NCBI GenBank assembly: GCA_038230415.1
Contig: JBBRNH010000023.1
Span: forward strand, 4,665 to 68,664
Source of the DNA: JBBRNH01 sp038230415
Lineage (GTDB): Bacteria > Bacteroidota > Bacteroidia > Cytophagales > Spirosomataceae
DNA: 64,000 bases
Direction: 5' to 3'
Each line of letters starts with the position of its first letter. Positions within the stretch are counted from its first letter, which is position 1. Below the pieces are notes generated by a model. It was not told the origin of the DNA and did not search any database. It saw only the letters and a program-made list of their open reading frames with translations. The position numbers and the translations under genes were made by a program. Below are positions 43,583 to 51,890 of the stretch, piece after piece.

Positions 43583-44617
43583 ATGAATAGAATCTTTATC
43601 CTTTTCTGTATCAGCACATTCCTGACCGCCTGCCAGCCCACCGACAATGGCCCAAGCCACGACCTGACCCCGGCGTTTTATCACTGGAAGACCACGTTTG
43701 CCCCAACCAATTCAGAGCAGCGGGACTTGCGTCGGCTGGGTGTTGAGAAACTGTACGTCCGGTTTTTTGATGTGGACTGGAACCCGCAAATCAACGAGGC
43801 CACGCCAAAAGCGACCGTGCGCTTTACCGCACCCACCGCCGGTTATACCCTTGTGCCGGTGGTGTTTATCACCAACCAAACGCTGCAACGGCTATCCATG
43901 ACCGGCATCCCGATTCTGGCCCGGAATATCACCAACGAAATCAAACAGATCGCTCAAAAACAGGCGATTGCGTTCGCGGAAGTACAGTTCGATTGTGACT
44001 GGTCGGAGACAACGGGTGGGCGGTATTTTGCCTTGCTCAGAAGTTTGCGGGCCATGTTGGGGGTGCCGCTCTCGGCCACAATCCGGCTGCATCAGGTCAA
44101 GTTTGCGGCCAAAACCGGCGTGCCGCCCGTAGAGCGCGGGATGCTTATGGCCTACAACGTGGCCGACTGGAAACGGCCCGACACCCGCAACTCGATCTGG
44201 GATGCCACCGTTGCCGACCGTTACCTGCCGTTTCTGGACAAATACCCCCTGCCGCTCGATGTGGTGCTGCCCGTTTTTCGGTGGACGATAGCGTACCGCA
44301 ACGGGCGTTTCCTGAAAATCCTGAATAATGTGGATGGTAAATCTTTGAAAGCCAGTGCCTTTCTCGAATCGGTGCCGACCGATAGCACCCGGTTTGTGGC
44401 CCGGCAGGACACGGCAGCCATGGGCCTGATGATCCGCCGGGGCGACGTGTTTCGGGCCGAGGCCGTAACCGCCGACGAATTAACGAAAGCGCAACGGGCC
44501 ATTTTGTCCCGAATCCAGAACCGGGCCATTACCTTTGGGTTGTATCACCTCGACAGTGCCAACCTCGCCCAATATCCTTATGAAACCCTCCAGTCTCTTT
44601 ACCGCCCGGTTCCGTAA
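43583..44617 (+). CDS. Lipoprotein, DUF3142-like putative TIM barrel
   Basis: 344 aa from the ATG at 43583. Lipobox FLTAC after MNRIFILFCISTFLT. Then FYHWKTTFAPTNSEQRDLRR, LYVRFFDVDWNPQ, LVPVVFITNQT, AEVQFDCDWSE and GMLMAYNVADW appear in the order of alternating strands and helices of a glycosidase-like barrel, similar in plan to DUF3142 (IQLDYDC-type motif). No function is known to me. Its end overlaps the next gene by 38 bp in another frame, so the two products are surely coupled. It is divergent from susC-susD. Confidence 0.6.
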   Translation: MNRIFILFCISTFLTACQPTDNGPSHDLTPAFYHWKTTFAPTNSEQRDLRRLGVEKLYVRFFDVDWNPQINEATPKATVRFTAPTAGYTLVPVVFITNQTLQRLSMTGIPILARNITNEIKQIAQKQAIAFAEVQFDCDWSETTGGRYFALLRSLRAMLGVPLSATIRLHQVKFAAKTGVPPVERGMLMAYNVADWKRPDTRNSIWDATVADRYLPFLDKYPLPLDVVLPVFRWTIAYRNGRFLKILNNVDGKSLKASAFLESVPTDSTRFVARQDTAAMGLMIRRGDVFRAEAVTADELTKAQRAILSRIQNRAITFGLYHLDSANLAQYPYETLQSLYRPVP

Positions 44618-47123
44618 AATAGCCCTGTCGGTGGGCATCGTGTTTGCGGTTGCCTGCGCCGACGGGCCGCTCGACCCAAACGAGTTTCTGAGTTATTTCA
44701 TGCCCGAAAGCGCGACATCAACCGAGCGCGACCAATTTTATTACTTCTCGCCGAGGCTGTATAACTACGAGGCCGATATGCAGGACGAAGGGCAGGAAGA
44801 CGCGGGGAAACTCTTCGTGGCCGACCAAAACACGAAAGCATGGAGCGCGTATCTGAACGGGAGCGTCCCCGAAAAAACGATTCAGACCGCCCTCGCTAAC
44901 CGCAAATCTGCCGAAGCCCGAACGTTGCTGGATGTGCTAAACAACCGGAATCAGATCGCTGAAGTGTACCTGCAATTTGCCTGGGACAATGAGAACTTAG
45001 GCAGTGCCTGGCAAGCTGACGAAGACAACGCGCCCCGTACCGACAGCGCGGCAACGGCCACCATCATTGGCAATACGCTCGAAGCAGCCGCTGCCGAAAG
45101 CCGCGCCAATACCGACCCGTTTCTGAAAGAACGCTATGGTTTTCAGGCCATTAAGCTGGCATCGGTGCAGGGCGATTACCGGAAAGCCGCCGATCTCTAC
45201 GCCCAACTCATTGAGCCTTTGCCGAAAAAAACCGTGATTAGCTACTGGGCATTGAGCCGAAAAGCGGGCGCGATGCTGGCCCTCGGCGACACGGCGCGGG
45301 CTATTTATGATTTCGCCCAGGTGTTTGCCGATTGCCCCTCGCGCCGACGCGAAGCCGAAATGAGCCTGCGATCCCGGCACGTGCGCTACGACGAAGCAGC
45401 CCTGAAATTTGCCTCAACCGATCAACAACGGGCGGCTGTACTGGCGATTTCGGCCATTCAGCCGTATCAGGACGCGCTGCCCAAACTGAAACAATTGGTT
45501 GAGATTGACCCCACAAACCCGTTGGCCGAGTTGGTGATGGCGCGGGAAATTAACCGGAACGAATATTTCTGGCTGGCCGACCGCAACCCGGTTATGACCT
45601 ATATGTATGACAGCGAGAAAACGAGCAAGGCCGATTCGGTGCGGTTTGACATCCGCAAAACCGAGTCGAAAACCTACGCCGGGAAACTCCGCGATTTTGC
45701 GTTGGAATCGGCCCAAAACAAGGCCATTCCCAACGCCGGGTTCTGGTACACGGCGGCTTCGTATCTCGATTATCTCCAGAAAGACTACGCCCCGGCATCC
45801 GGTGAGTTAGACAAAGCCGAGCGCAAAAATCCCAAAAATACCGTCCTCCGCCAGCAAATCGCCCTGCAACGGATGCTGTTGCTGGCCGTGCAAACCGATA
45901 AAATCACCCCCGACGTAGAAACCAAACTCATCGGCTACCTCGACCAGTTTGGCAACAGCCGAAACCCGCGCATGGGCAATGCATTCGCTAAAACGTGTCT
46001 GCAATTCGCTGATTTATACCGGGGTGGTGCGCCGGAAGGCAAATCGGGCGGGTGGTTGCAGGGGTGCAGCCGTACCAAAGCAGACCCGGCTACCGATGTG
46101 GCTTCGGCAAAAGCGTATCTGCTGACGTTGCTCACAAGCGGCCAACTCAACAAGAGCGGTGGCTTTTTTACCAACACCACCGATCAGTTGAGCATCGAAG
46201 ACACCACCTCGGCCAAAACCGCGCAACGGGCCGTTGATTTCATAATCCGGCTCGATGCTACGGATTTTGACAAGCGGCTGCTGAAACTCACCGGACTGAC
46301 CACCGATTATTTTTATACACTCTTGGGCCGCCGACTCATGGCCGAACACCGCTACGGCGAAGCAGCCGATGCCTGGGCCAAACTCCGCAACCCGGCCAAA
46401 GCGTGGGGAACCGAGACTCAATATAACGACAACGGAACGGAGACCGAGAAATCGGTACTGGCCCTGTATTTTACCAAAGACCCGTTTGAACTGCCACTCA
46501 AAGCGATGCGGCCTAAGCCCAACCCATACACGCCCGTGACGTTTGCCCGCCGGATGCGCGACTTGCAGGAAAAAGCCCGCAAACTCGACGGCGACGACGC
46601 TGCCCAGGCCTACTACGAACTCGGTTGCGGAGCCTATAACCTGAGTTATCACGGCAATGCGTGGTTGCTGATAAAACGGTCGTGGAGCGTCAGCGAGCCG
46701 GTTTACTCCCACTACATGAACCTGTCCGAAAGCCGACAAACCCAACTGACAGCCTCGGCCCAGCAAAACCCGTATTACACGACATCGCCCGCCAAAGCAT
46801 TTTTTGAGCAGTCTATGAAAGCCGCCAAAAGCTCCGACCTGGCTGACCGGGCTGCTTATTTAGCGGCCCGGTGCGAAGAAAACCAGTTTCTGACGCGCCG
46901 GGCCGCCGAAGTTGCCAAACGGGGTGGTTACGTGGCCGACGATGATGCCGACTTTAACAATGCCATGACGGACCTGCGCCGGAAAGAATACGCCACCACG
47001 TTTACCGACTTTTTCAAGAACCACACCCGGTCAAACTACCATGAGCAGATGATTCGGGAGTGCGCCACCTATTTTGATTTTCTGATTTTTGCCGACGATG
47101 GCAAAACATACGTGGAACCTTAA
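44580..47123 (+). CDS. Large putative lipoprotein with alpha-solenoid (TPR-like) architecture
   Basis: 847 aa from the ATG at 44580, inside the 3' end of the preceding gene. The N-terminus has a lipobox-like VFAVACADGPLDPNEFLSYF. The body is helical with degenerate TPR-like pairs (KAADLYAQLIEPLPKKTVIS, LPKLKQLVEIDPTNPLAELV, KDYAPASGELDKAERKNPKN, RYGEAADAWAKLRNPAKAW). It ends YFDFLIFADDGKTYVEP. Related Bacteroidota proteins with an N-terminal Cys and xSFFxPE-like motif are known only as hypothetical. It probably forms a complex with the product of the overlapping upstream gene in the periplasm. Confidence 0.6.
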   Translation: MKPSSLFTARFRKIALSVGIVFAVACADGPLDPNEFLSYFMPESATSTERDQFYYFSPRLYNYEADMQDEGQEDAGKLFVADQNTKAWSAYLNGSVPEKTIQTALANRKSAEARTLLDVLNNRNQIAEVYLQFAWDNENLGSAWQADEDNAPRTDSAATATIIGNTLEAAAAESRANTDPFLKERYGFQAIKLASVQGDYRKAADLYAQLIEPLPKKTVISYWALSRKAGAMLALGDTARAIYDFAQVFADCPSRRREAEMSLRSRHVRYDEAALKFASTDQQRAAVLAISAIQPYQDALPKLKQLVEIDPTNPLAELVMAREINRNEYFWLADRNPVMTYMYDSEKTSKADSVRFDIRKTESKTYAGKLRDFALESAQNKAIPNAGFWYTAASYLDYLQKDYAPASGELDKAERKNPKNTVLRQQIALQRMLLLAVQTDKITPDVETKLIGYLDQFGNSRNPRMGNAFAKTCLQFADLYRGGAPEGKSGGWLQGCSRTKADPATDVASAKAYLLTLLTSGQLNKSGGFFTNTTDQLSIEDTTSAKTAQRAVDFIIRLDATDFDKRLLKLTGLTTDYFYTLLGRRLMAEHRYGEAADAWAKLRNPAKAWGTETQYNDNGTETEKSVLALYFTKDPFELPLKAMRPKPNPYTPVTFARRMRDLQEKARKLDGDDAAQAYYELGCGAYNLSYHGNAWLLIKRSWSVSEPVYSHYMNLSESRQTQLTASAQQNPYYTTSPAKAFFEQSMKAAKSSDLADRAAYLAARCEENQFLTRRAAEVAKRGGYVADDDADFNNAMTDLRRKEYATTFTDFFKNHTRSNYHEQMIRECATYFDFLIFADDGKTYVEP

Positions 47124-47329
47124 CCCCGCAGCACGTTGCCGCCAAACATCATTGACTGACGGCTTAACCCCTCAAAAACGGAGCGGTTTTCGGTAATGAA
47201 CCGAAGAATCCTCCGTCGGAGAAAAATCCAGTTTGTGTTTATAAAATTGGTTGACGAAACACGGCTATATGATGATGAAACGAGTTGCCTGATTTCTGTT
47301 TATTAGTTGATAGATAGCTGCTTAAGATT

Positions 47330-47533
47330 TTGAGACCATTATTGATTGATTCCTACCTGATTAAGGAGCTGCACCTAAGCAGTGCCGACAAAAAAATCCT
47401 GCATCGTAACGCCGGGCGGTACGTTGGTGCGGAGATGACTGAGCGCGGCTGGGCGGTTGAGATTACCCAAATTGCCAACTCGGCCAGGCAGTGGCGCGGG
47501 GAGTTTGGCGACGACAAACCCGATGACATTTGA
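47330..47533 (+). CDS. Possible small protein upstream of the methyltransferase gene
   Basis: 67 aa from a TTG codon (RPLLIDSYLIKELHLSSADK). Its stop codon lies inside the first codons of the methyltransferase gene (11-bp overlap), the arrangement of translational coupling. The sequence is reasonable for a small alpha/beta protein but matches nothing I know, and there is no ATG start. Low confidence that it is expressed. The 206 bp before it hold only a weak hairpin (CTCCGTCGGAG). Confidence 0.35.
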   Translation: MRPLLIDSYLIKELHLSSADKKILHRNAGRYVGAEMTERGWAVEITQIANSARQWRGEFGDDKPDDI

Positions 47534-48176
47534 CTGGATTGCGCCCGTTTATGATGCAATGGCGCGGTTAGTTTTTGGTCGGGAATTGCAACGCGTTCAA
47601 ACCACGTGGTTTGGATCGGTTTCGTTGCCCGGCAACCGGGCCGTATCTATTCTGATTGTGGGGGGAGGAGCCGGTTTTTTGCTCGTTGAAGTCCTGAAAA
47701 TTTTTCCCGGATGCCGGGTGCTGCACCTTGAGGCATCGGGCGCGATGAACCGACAGACCACCCGCCGACTGCTGCGCCACCCGCCACCGAACACCATTCC
47801 CGGCACCGTTGAATTCAGAACAGGCGACGAAACCACCCTGCGCCCCGGCGAGCGGTTCGACCTGATTCTGCTGCCGTTTGTACTGGATTTATTCACCGAA
47901 GACACCCTGACAACCCGATTCTTGCCCCGGCTCCGAGCGGCAACGGCTTCCGGCGGGCAGTGGCTTGTGACTGATTTTGTGAACAGCCCGGTCTGGTATC
48001 ATCGGGCGTTGCTGTGGGTGATGTTCCGGTTTTTCAGGCTCGTGGCTGGTATCGAGGCCCGCCAACTGCCCGACTGGCAACGGCTGCTGACCGATGCGGG
48101 GTTTGGTCAACAGACAAAAGTGATACAACTGAACGGATTGGTTATGAGCGCGTTACTGCGCTACTTGCCGGAATAA
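47523..48176 (+). CDS. SAM-dependent class I methyltransferase
   Basis: 217 aa from the ATG at 47523 (MTFDWIAPVYDAMARLVFG), the usual N-terminus of UbiE-like methyltransferases. Motif I is ILIVGGGAGFLLVEVL, acidic end of strand 2 is VLHLEASGAM, motif II region FDLILLPFVLDLFTEDTL, and post-motif WLVTDFV. The substrate is unknown. A menaquinone gene lies nearby, but this does not look like canonical MenG. The 3' end overlaps a convergent gene by 24 bp. Confidence 0.82.
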   Translation: MTFDWIAPVYDAMARLVFGRELQRVQTTWFGSVSLPGNRAVSILIVGGGAGFLLVEVLKIFPGCRVLHLEASGAMNRQTTRRLLRHPPPNTIPGTVEFRTGDETTLRPGERFDLILLPFVLDLFTEDTLTTRFLPRLRAATASGGQWLVTDFVNSPVWYHRALLWVMFRFFRLVAGIEARQLPDWQRLLTDAGFGQQTKVIQLNGLVMSALLRYLPE

Positions 48177-48890
48177 CTTTTGCAATTCATCGTGTTCGTT
48201 CAGGTCATACCACTCGTCGGTGCCGAGGTTCAGCCAGTGGCCGTCTTGTTTAGGTGGGTGGCTGAAGGTAGCTTCGGGATCAAACTCAACGGCATAAATC
48301 GCGGTCATAAGTCGCTGCAAATCGGTCCATTTCAGCGTTTTCCGGGTCGGCTGTCGCTCCTGAATTAGTTCGGCGGTCACGTCGCGCCGGGCAAACGAAG
48401 CCGTCAGATAAAACTCGATATCGCCAGTCGGTTGGAAGTCCAAGTAACACAACTCAAAGGGACGTTCGCGCTTGTCGGCCTCGTAGGTTGCCTGAATCAG
48501 TTCCTGCATCAGATACTGCCAGTCGTCGGTGTTTTGCGGGCAGCCAGATTCGGGTTGTTCGTTTAGTTCTGAGACGGTTATCGCCCAAAAATCGTCGGTG
48601 TCGGGCAGGGCATCGCCGGGCAGGGACTGCAAATCGGTGTCGGCGAGCAGCGTAGCGAAGGCCGTTTGCCAGTTGGCGGGCAGTTGGCCGGTCCAGGCAT
48701 AATCATCATCACGGGTGAATCCTTCGGCTTCGAGTTCGTCGTTATCAATGGCTTCGCGGTCGGGGTAGGTAATGGCAAGGTCAATGGCTATGCCGCCCGG
48801 TTTGGCTTTTGCCGTGAAGGTATAAAAATGCGAATAGGGTGCGGGCAGCGATTGGGCGGTCTGAAACCGGATTTCGAGCGAATTAAACAT
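48153..48890 (-). CDS. Conserved hypothetical cytosolic protein
   Basis: 245 aa from the ATG at 48890 (MFNSLEIRFQTAQSLPAPYS). An upstream in-frame extension is only the reading of a palindromic repeat and is rejected. No signal peptide; acidic, with AIDLAITYPDREAIDNDELE, FYLTASFARRDVTAELIQER and HWLNLGTDEWYDLNEHDELQ. I do not recognise a domain. Downstream of menE in the same direction, separated by the repeat at 48899-48968. Confidence 0.7.
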   Translation of the reverse strand: MFNSLEIRFQTAQSLPAPYSHFYTFTAKAKPGGIAIDLAITYPDREAIDNDELEAEGFTRDDDYAWTGQLPANWQTAFATLLADTDLQSLPGDALPDTDDFWAITVSELNEQPESGCPQNTDDWQYLMQELIQATYEADKRERPFELCYLDFQPTGDIEFYLTASFARRDVTAELIQERQPTRKTLKWTDLQRLMTAIYAVEFDPEATFSHPPKQDGHWLNLGTDEWYDLNEHDELQKLFRQVAQ

Positions 48891-48898
48891 AAAGAGGG

Positions 48899-48968
48899 AG
48901 TGAAGAATTATGAATGAAGAGTGAGGAATGTTCAAGAGAATAATACTCTTCATTCATAATTCTTCACT
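48899..48968. repeat. GTGAAGA-type palindromic repeat, copy 2
   Basis: Perfect 24-nt arms (48899-48922 and 48945-48968) around a 22-nt centre. In the minus direction the right arm encodes the last residues and stop of menE (VKNYE then TGA), and the element ends 9 bp before the next ATG at 48890. Same family as 30972-31045 and 49088-49166. Confidence 0.88.
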
Positions 48969-50083
48969 GATTCAAGTGTAGCCTTGCGGTTGATTTTGCC
49001 GGTGGGCGTTTCGATGAATGTTGGCACAAAAATAACGGCTTTCGGCACAGAGTATGGCCCCAATTCCCGCCGAATCGCTTCTGCTATCAGTGAAGAGTGA
49101 AGAGTGAAGAGTGAAGAATAGTTTTCTCTTGAGTACTCTTCACTCTTCACTTTTAACTCTTCACTGACAAGAACAACCCGTTGCCCCAGCCGGTCGTCGG
49201 GCAGGCCAGCTACAAACAGACGCGGCAGGGGTAAAACACCCAGTTCAGCAAGTGTTTGCAGAACGACGCGCTCAACGGCTTCGGGCTGGATTTTTACGCC
49301 CCCGGAGTTGATCACCGAGTCGGCCCGGCCCAACAGCCTGAATTTTTTTGGTGATTCATCAGGTGCCGATGCACCGGATAGCGGGTCGGTTGGAGCGTCC
49401 AGCAAGTCAACCACGTCATTGGTCTGCACGAGGTCGAAGTTGGTGGCTGCCGCCCGGATGTTCAGGCAACCGCGCTCATCCTGCCCAAGTTCTACGCCGG
49501 TCAGAGCCGTAAAATAATCCGTAACGGCGGGGCCATTGAGCCGGCGGATGGCAATGTGCGAGACGGTTTCGGTCATGCCGTAGGTGGCAAACACCGGGGC
49601 CGTAATCACCTGCAAGGCCCGTTCCAGAGCCGGACTCGTGGCCGCACCGCCGACCAAAATCGCTTTCATCCGGTTCAACACGGGCAACTTTGCGGGAAGG
49701 CCGGTGGCGGGGTCAACATCGGCGAGAATGGTCTGGAGTTGCAACGGCACGAAAGCGGCAAAGTCGACGTGTGTGTCAGGCGAAAAACCCGCCAACGGAT
49801 TGCCGACGGGTTCGACAATAACAAGCTCTAAACCAAGCACTTCGCCCCGAACGAGCATCATCGTGCCGGCCACATACTGCGTGTTCAGGCAGACTAACGC
49901 CCGGTCGCCGGGAGTGAGGCCGAAGGTTTGGCCGGTGAGCGTTGCGCTGGCCTGCATCTGCGCCCGCGTGAGCGTAATGGGTTTGGGCGGCCCGGTTGAG
50001 CCGGAGGTGTGCAACACAAACTCGGTTTGGTTACTGCGCCAGGTGGTGATAAAGTCGTTGTGTGTCAGCGTAACAGCAATCAT
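48950..50083 (-). CDS. menE: o-Succinylbenzoate-CoA ligase, short form, with an inserted segment
   Basis: 377 aa, short as usual for Bacteroidota MenE. Acyl-adenylate-forming enzyme of menaquinone synthesis. Phosphate loop HTSGSTGPPKP, TYGMTETVSHIAI, GRADSVINSGGVKIQPEAVE and the C-terminal lysine in TPTGKINRKATLE are all present. Between RLGQRVVL and AEAIRRELG lie about 28 extra residues (VSEELKVKSEEYSRENYSSL then FTLHSSLI) encoded by a palindromic repeat, yet the frame is kept on both sides. The insert falls in the mobile C-terminal domain on its surface side, so activity may survive. The start overlaps the DUF4249 gene stop (ATGA). Confidence 0.88.
   Translation of the reverse strand: MIAVTLTHNDFITTWRSNQTEFVLHTSGSTGPPKPITLTRAQMQASATLTGQTFGLTPGDRALVCLNTQYVAGTMMLVRGEVLGLELVIVEPVGNPLAGFSPDTHVDFAAFVPLQLQTILADVDPATGLPAKLPVLNRMKAILVGGAATSPALERALQVITAPVFATYGMTETVSHIAIRRLNGPAVTDYFTALTGVELGQDERGCLNIRAAATNFDLVQTNDVVDLLDAPTDPLSGASAPDESPKKFRLLGRADSVINSGGVKIQPEAVERVVLQTLAELGVLPLPRLFVAGLPDDRLGQRVVLVSEELKVKSEEYSRENYSSLFTLHSSLIAEAIRRELGPYSVPKAVIFVPTFIETPTGKINRKATLESVKNYE
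49088..49166. repeat. GTGAAGA-type palindromic repeat inserted within menE, copy 3
   Basis: 33-nt arms (49088-49120 and 49134-49166) match at 30 of 33 positions around a 13-nt centre. The arms are made of GTGAAGA units in tandem. It lies wholly inside the menE reading frame without a stop in that frame. The 79-nt unit is not a multiple of three, so a short target duplication or trimming must have restored the frame. Confidence 0.9.
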
Positions 50084-51039
50084 TTAATCGTCAGCGTGGC
50101 CGATGTCCGGTTATACGCCCCGAAACAGCCTAAGCCGCCGGTAATGTTATTCGGGATCAGGATCGGTTCGGCAAAGGGGTTATTACCGGCTTCGCGTTGC
50201 CGCAGCACGGCCTCGTGATAGCGGTAGTAGGGTTCGTCGGTGTGAAACAGCACCATATCAATCCGGGCAAGGGCGTAAGTGCGGCCCAGCGTGAGTTTGC
50301 TTAATTCGTCTGACGGGTTGGGTGCGTTGCGGCTCGAATTAAAACTGATACCGAGATAACCCGGCAGTGAAGTCAGTATGTCGCCATCCAGCAATTCATC
50401 ATTCACAAAATCGCCGGTATTGCGGTTTCGCCGAAACGACAGGTTGCTTTGGCCCGTTTGCGGTTCGTTGCTGGTGTTCAGGGCCTGAGTGGTAAAGACG
50501 AACTGTCCGGCAACGCGGTAAAAATCGGCCTGTCCGGGAGCATCGCGCCAGATTATCTGAGCCGTGTATTCTTTGGTGAGCGTGGTTCCATTGACGTTCT
50601 GAACAGAATCGAGGGTGATTATTTGGATTGGAATCGCCTTCGGCACGGTGGCGGTGCTGGTGAGGGTTTGCCCATCGGCAGTTTTCACCGTTAGCGTGTA
50701 GGTGCGTCCCTCCCGAACGGGAAACGCTTTGGCATCAGCACTATACACCGCCCGGAGGTTATCGTAGGGCAGCACCACAAAACGGTCGCCGTCGGCTAAG
50801 GTAACGGTGGCACGGGGTTCGGCGGTGGTGGTGCTGACGGAGGTTGAGGTCAGCACTGGATTGGTGAGCGAAATGGCAGCCGAAATGAGCGTATCCTGCG
50901 GAGAAATGTAGCAATTGACCACGTATTGCCGACCCTGTTTTTGAATCAGATTGGGGCTAACCTCGTTTTTCAGGCTCCCGCAGGCCGCCAGTAAACCCCC
51001 AATCAGTAGTAGCAATCCTATGGCAAGACGTGGTTTCAT
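50080..51039 (-). CDS. DUF4249 family lipoprotein
   Basis: 319 aa. Lipobox LLAACG after MKPRLAIGLLLLIGG. DUF4249 features: QYVVNCYISPQDTLISAAIS, ATVTLADGD, YTLTVKTADGQTLTSTATVP and the C-terminal ITGGLGCFGAYNRTSATLTI. Genes of this family are usually directly next to a TonB-dependent receptor with a carboxypeptidase-like domain and are thought to act with it at the outer membrane. Here the likely receptor gene (51890-54289) is on the same strand but separated by a Uma2 gene and a palindromic repeat. Confidence 0.87.
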   Translation of the reverse strand: MKPRLAIGLLLLIGGLLAACGSLKNEVSPNLIQKQGRQYVVNCYISPQDTLISAAISLTNPVLTSTSVSTTTAEPRATVTLADGDRFVVLPYDNLRAVYSADAKAFPVREGRTYTLTVKTADGQTLTSTATVPKAIPIQIITLDSVQNVNGTTLTKEYTAQIIWRDAPGQADFYRVAGQFVFTTQALNTSNEPQTGQSNLSFRRNRNTGDFVNDELLDGDILTSLPGYLGISFNSSRNAPNPSDELSKLTLGRTYALARIDMVLFHTDEPYYRYHEAVLRQREAGNNPFAEPILIPNNITGGLGCFGAYNRTSATLTIK

Positions 51040-51068
51040 ACGGGTAAAACGCTGGGGTAAGAAGCGGA

Positions 51069-51099
51069 TTGTAATAGCCCGGAAAGTTATCTATATTTG
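51069..51099 (+). promoter_or_regulatory. Bacteroidota-type promoter of the Uma2 gene
   Basis: TTG at 51069-51071 and TATATTTG at 51092-51099, with a 20-nt spacer, match the -33/-7 consensus. The ATG follows at 51131. Confidence 0.55.
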
Positions 51100-51130
51100 A
51101 ACAGAGCTACCAAACACACAAGAGCAGAAC

Positions 51131-51772
51131 ATGGAAGCAACCATCCCCAAACGCCGGACGCGGTTTGCAACGCTGGCAAAACGCCCATCCACGATTCCGA
51201 AATCACTGATTTACGAAATTATGGATGGCCGACCCATTTATTACAAAGGCTACCGCGAGGTGTTGGCAGGCCGAAAAACCACCGAAGAAATCAGGGGATC
51301 GAGTACATTACAATGGGTATTAGCGTCATATTTTATGGAATTGATGATTCTAACGCTTGACCGGAAAAAGTATCGCTTTGCATCCAACGAAGCCGGGGTG
51401 CATCTCAACCACCGCAATAATCTCTCGCATGACGTAGCCGTTTATGACCGTACAGTGCTGACGGTGGATAAAATCAACAAAAAATATGCCAATGTGCCAG
51501 CACTGGTAGCGGTCGAAATTGATGTGAAAGCTGATATGTCGAACGAAGCCGACCGCAACTACGTGAACCTGAAAACCCGCAAACTGCTTGATTTTGGTAC
51601 CGAGAAAGTGATCTGGATTTTCACCGATTCGCAGCAGGTAATGGTTGCCGAACGCACCGCCGATGCCTGGCTCACGATGGATTGGAGCCGCGACCTGGAA
51701 CTCCTCGACGGGCAAATGTTCAACATCGGCGCGTATCTGGCCGGGGAAGGCATTGACCCGAATCAGGATTAA
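51131..51772 (+). CDS. Uma2 family (DUF820) putative endonuclease
   Basis: 213 aa. The Uma2 core is present: NLSHDVAVYDRTVLTVDKIN, VPALVAVEIDVKADMS, YVNLKTRKLLDFGTEKVIWI and FTDSQQVMV, i.e. the D...E-x-D plus K/Q set of a PD-(D/E)XK fold. The family is widespread in Bacteroidota, cyanobacteria and Deinococcus and often abundant, but its role is not settled. It interrupts the DUF4249-TonB receptor pair on the opposite strand. A 35-bp-arm palindrome follows its stop by 8 bp. Confidence 0.8.
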   Translation: MEATIPKRRTRFATLAKRPSTIPKSLIYEIMDGRPIYYKGYREVLAGRKTTEEIRGSSTLQWVLASYFMELMILTLDRKKYRFASNEAGVHLNHRNNLSHDVAVYDRTVLTVDKINKKYANVPALVAVEIDVKADMSNEADRNYVNLKTRKLLDFGTEKVIWIFTDSQQVMVAERTADAWLTMDWSRDLELLDGQMFNIGAYLAGEGIDPNQD

Positions 51773-51779
51773 AATCTCA

Positions 51780-51890
51780 ACCACCCCCAACCCCCTCCTA
51801 AAACAGGAGGGGGCTAAAGAACCAGAAGCGTAGCTTTTTCTGCGTTTCACGCCAAGCCCCCTCCTGTTTTAGGAGGGGGTTGGGGGTGGT
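51780..51890. repeat. Large GC-rich double palindrome between convergent genes
   Basis: Perfect 35-nt arms (51781-51815 and 51855-51889, extended one base pair outward) around a 39-nt centre. Each arm is itself a hairpin, CCCCCTCC-TAAAACA-GGAGGGGG. It fills the space between the Uma2 stop and the TonB receptor stop, whose TGA begins at the outer base. Likely a dispersed element doubling as a two-way terminator. Confidence 0.92.

Noticed and set aside
46014..46766. 250-codon minus-strand frame opposite the alpha-solenoid lipoprotein gene
   Set aside because: Antisense shadow; no start context or motif.
48890..48953. Extended N-terminus for the hypothetical gene starting at 48953
   Set aside because: The extra 21 codons are simply the palindromic repeat read in frame; MFNSLEIRF at 48890 is the natural start.
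49081..49170. Reading the menE insertion as a frameshift or two separate genes
   Set aside because: The frame is continuous through the repeat and both flanks match MenE in the same frame.
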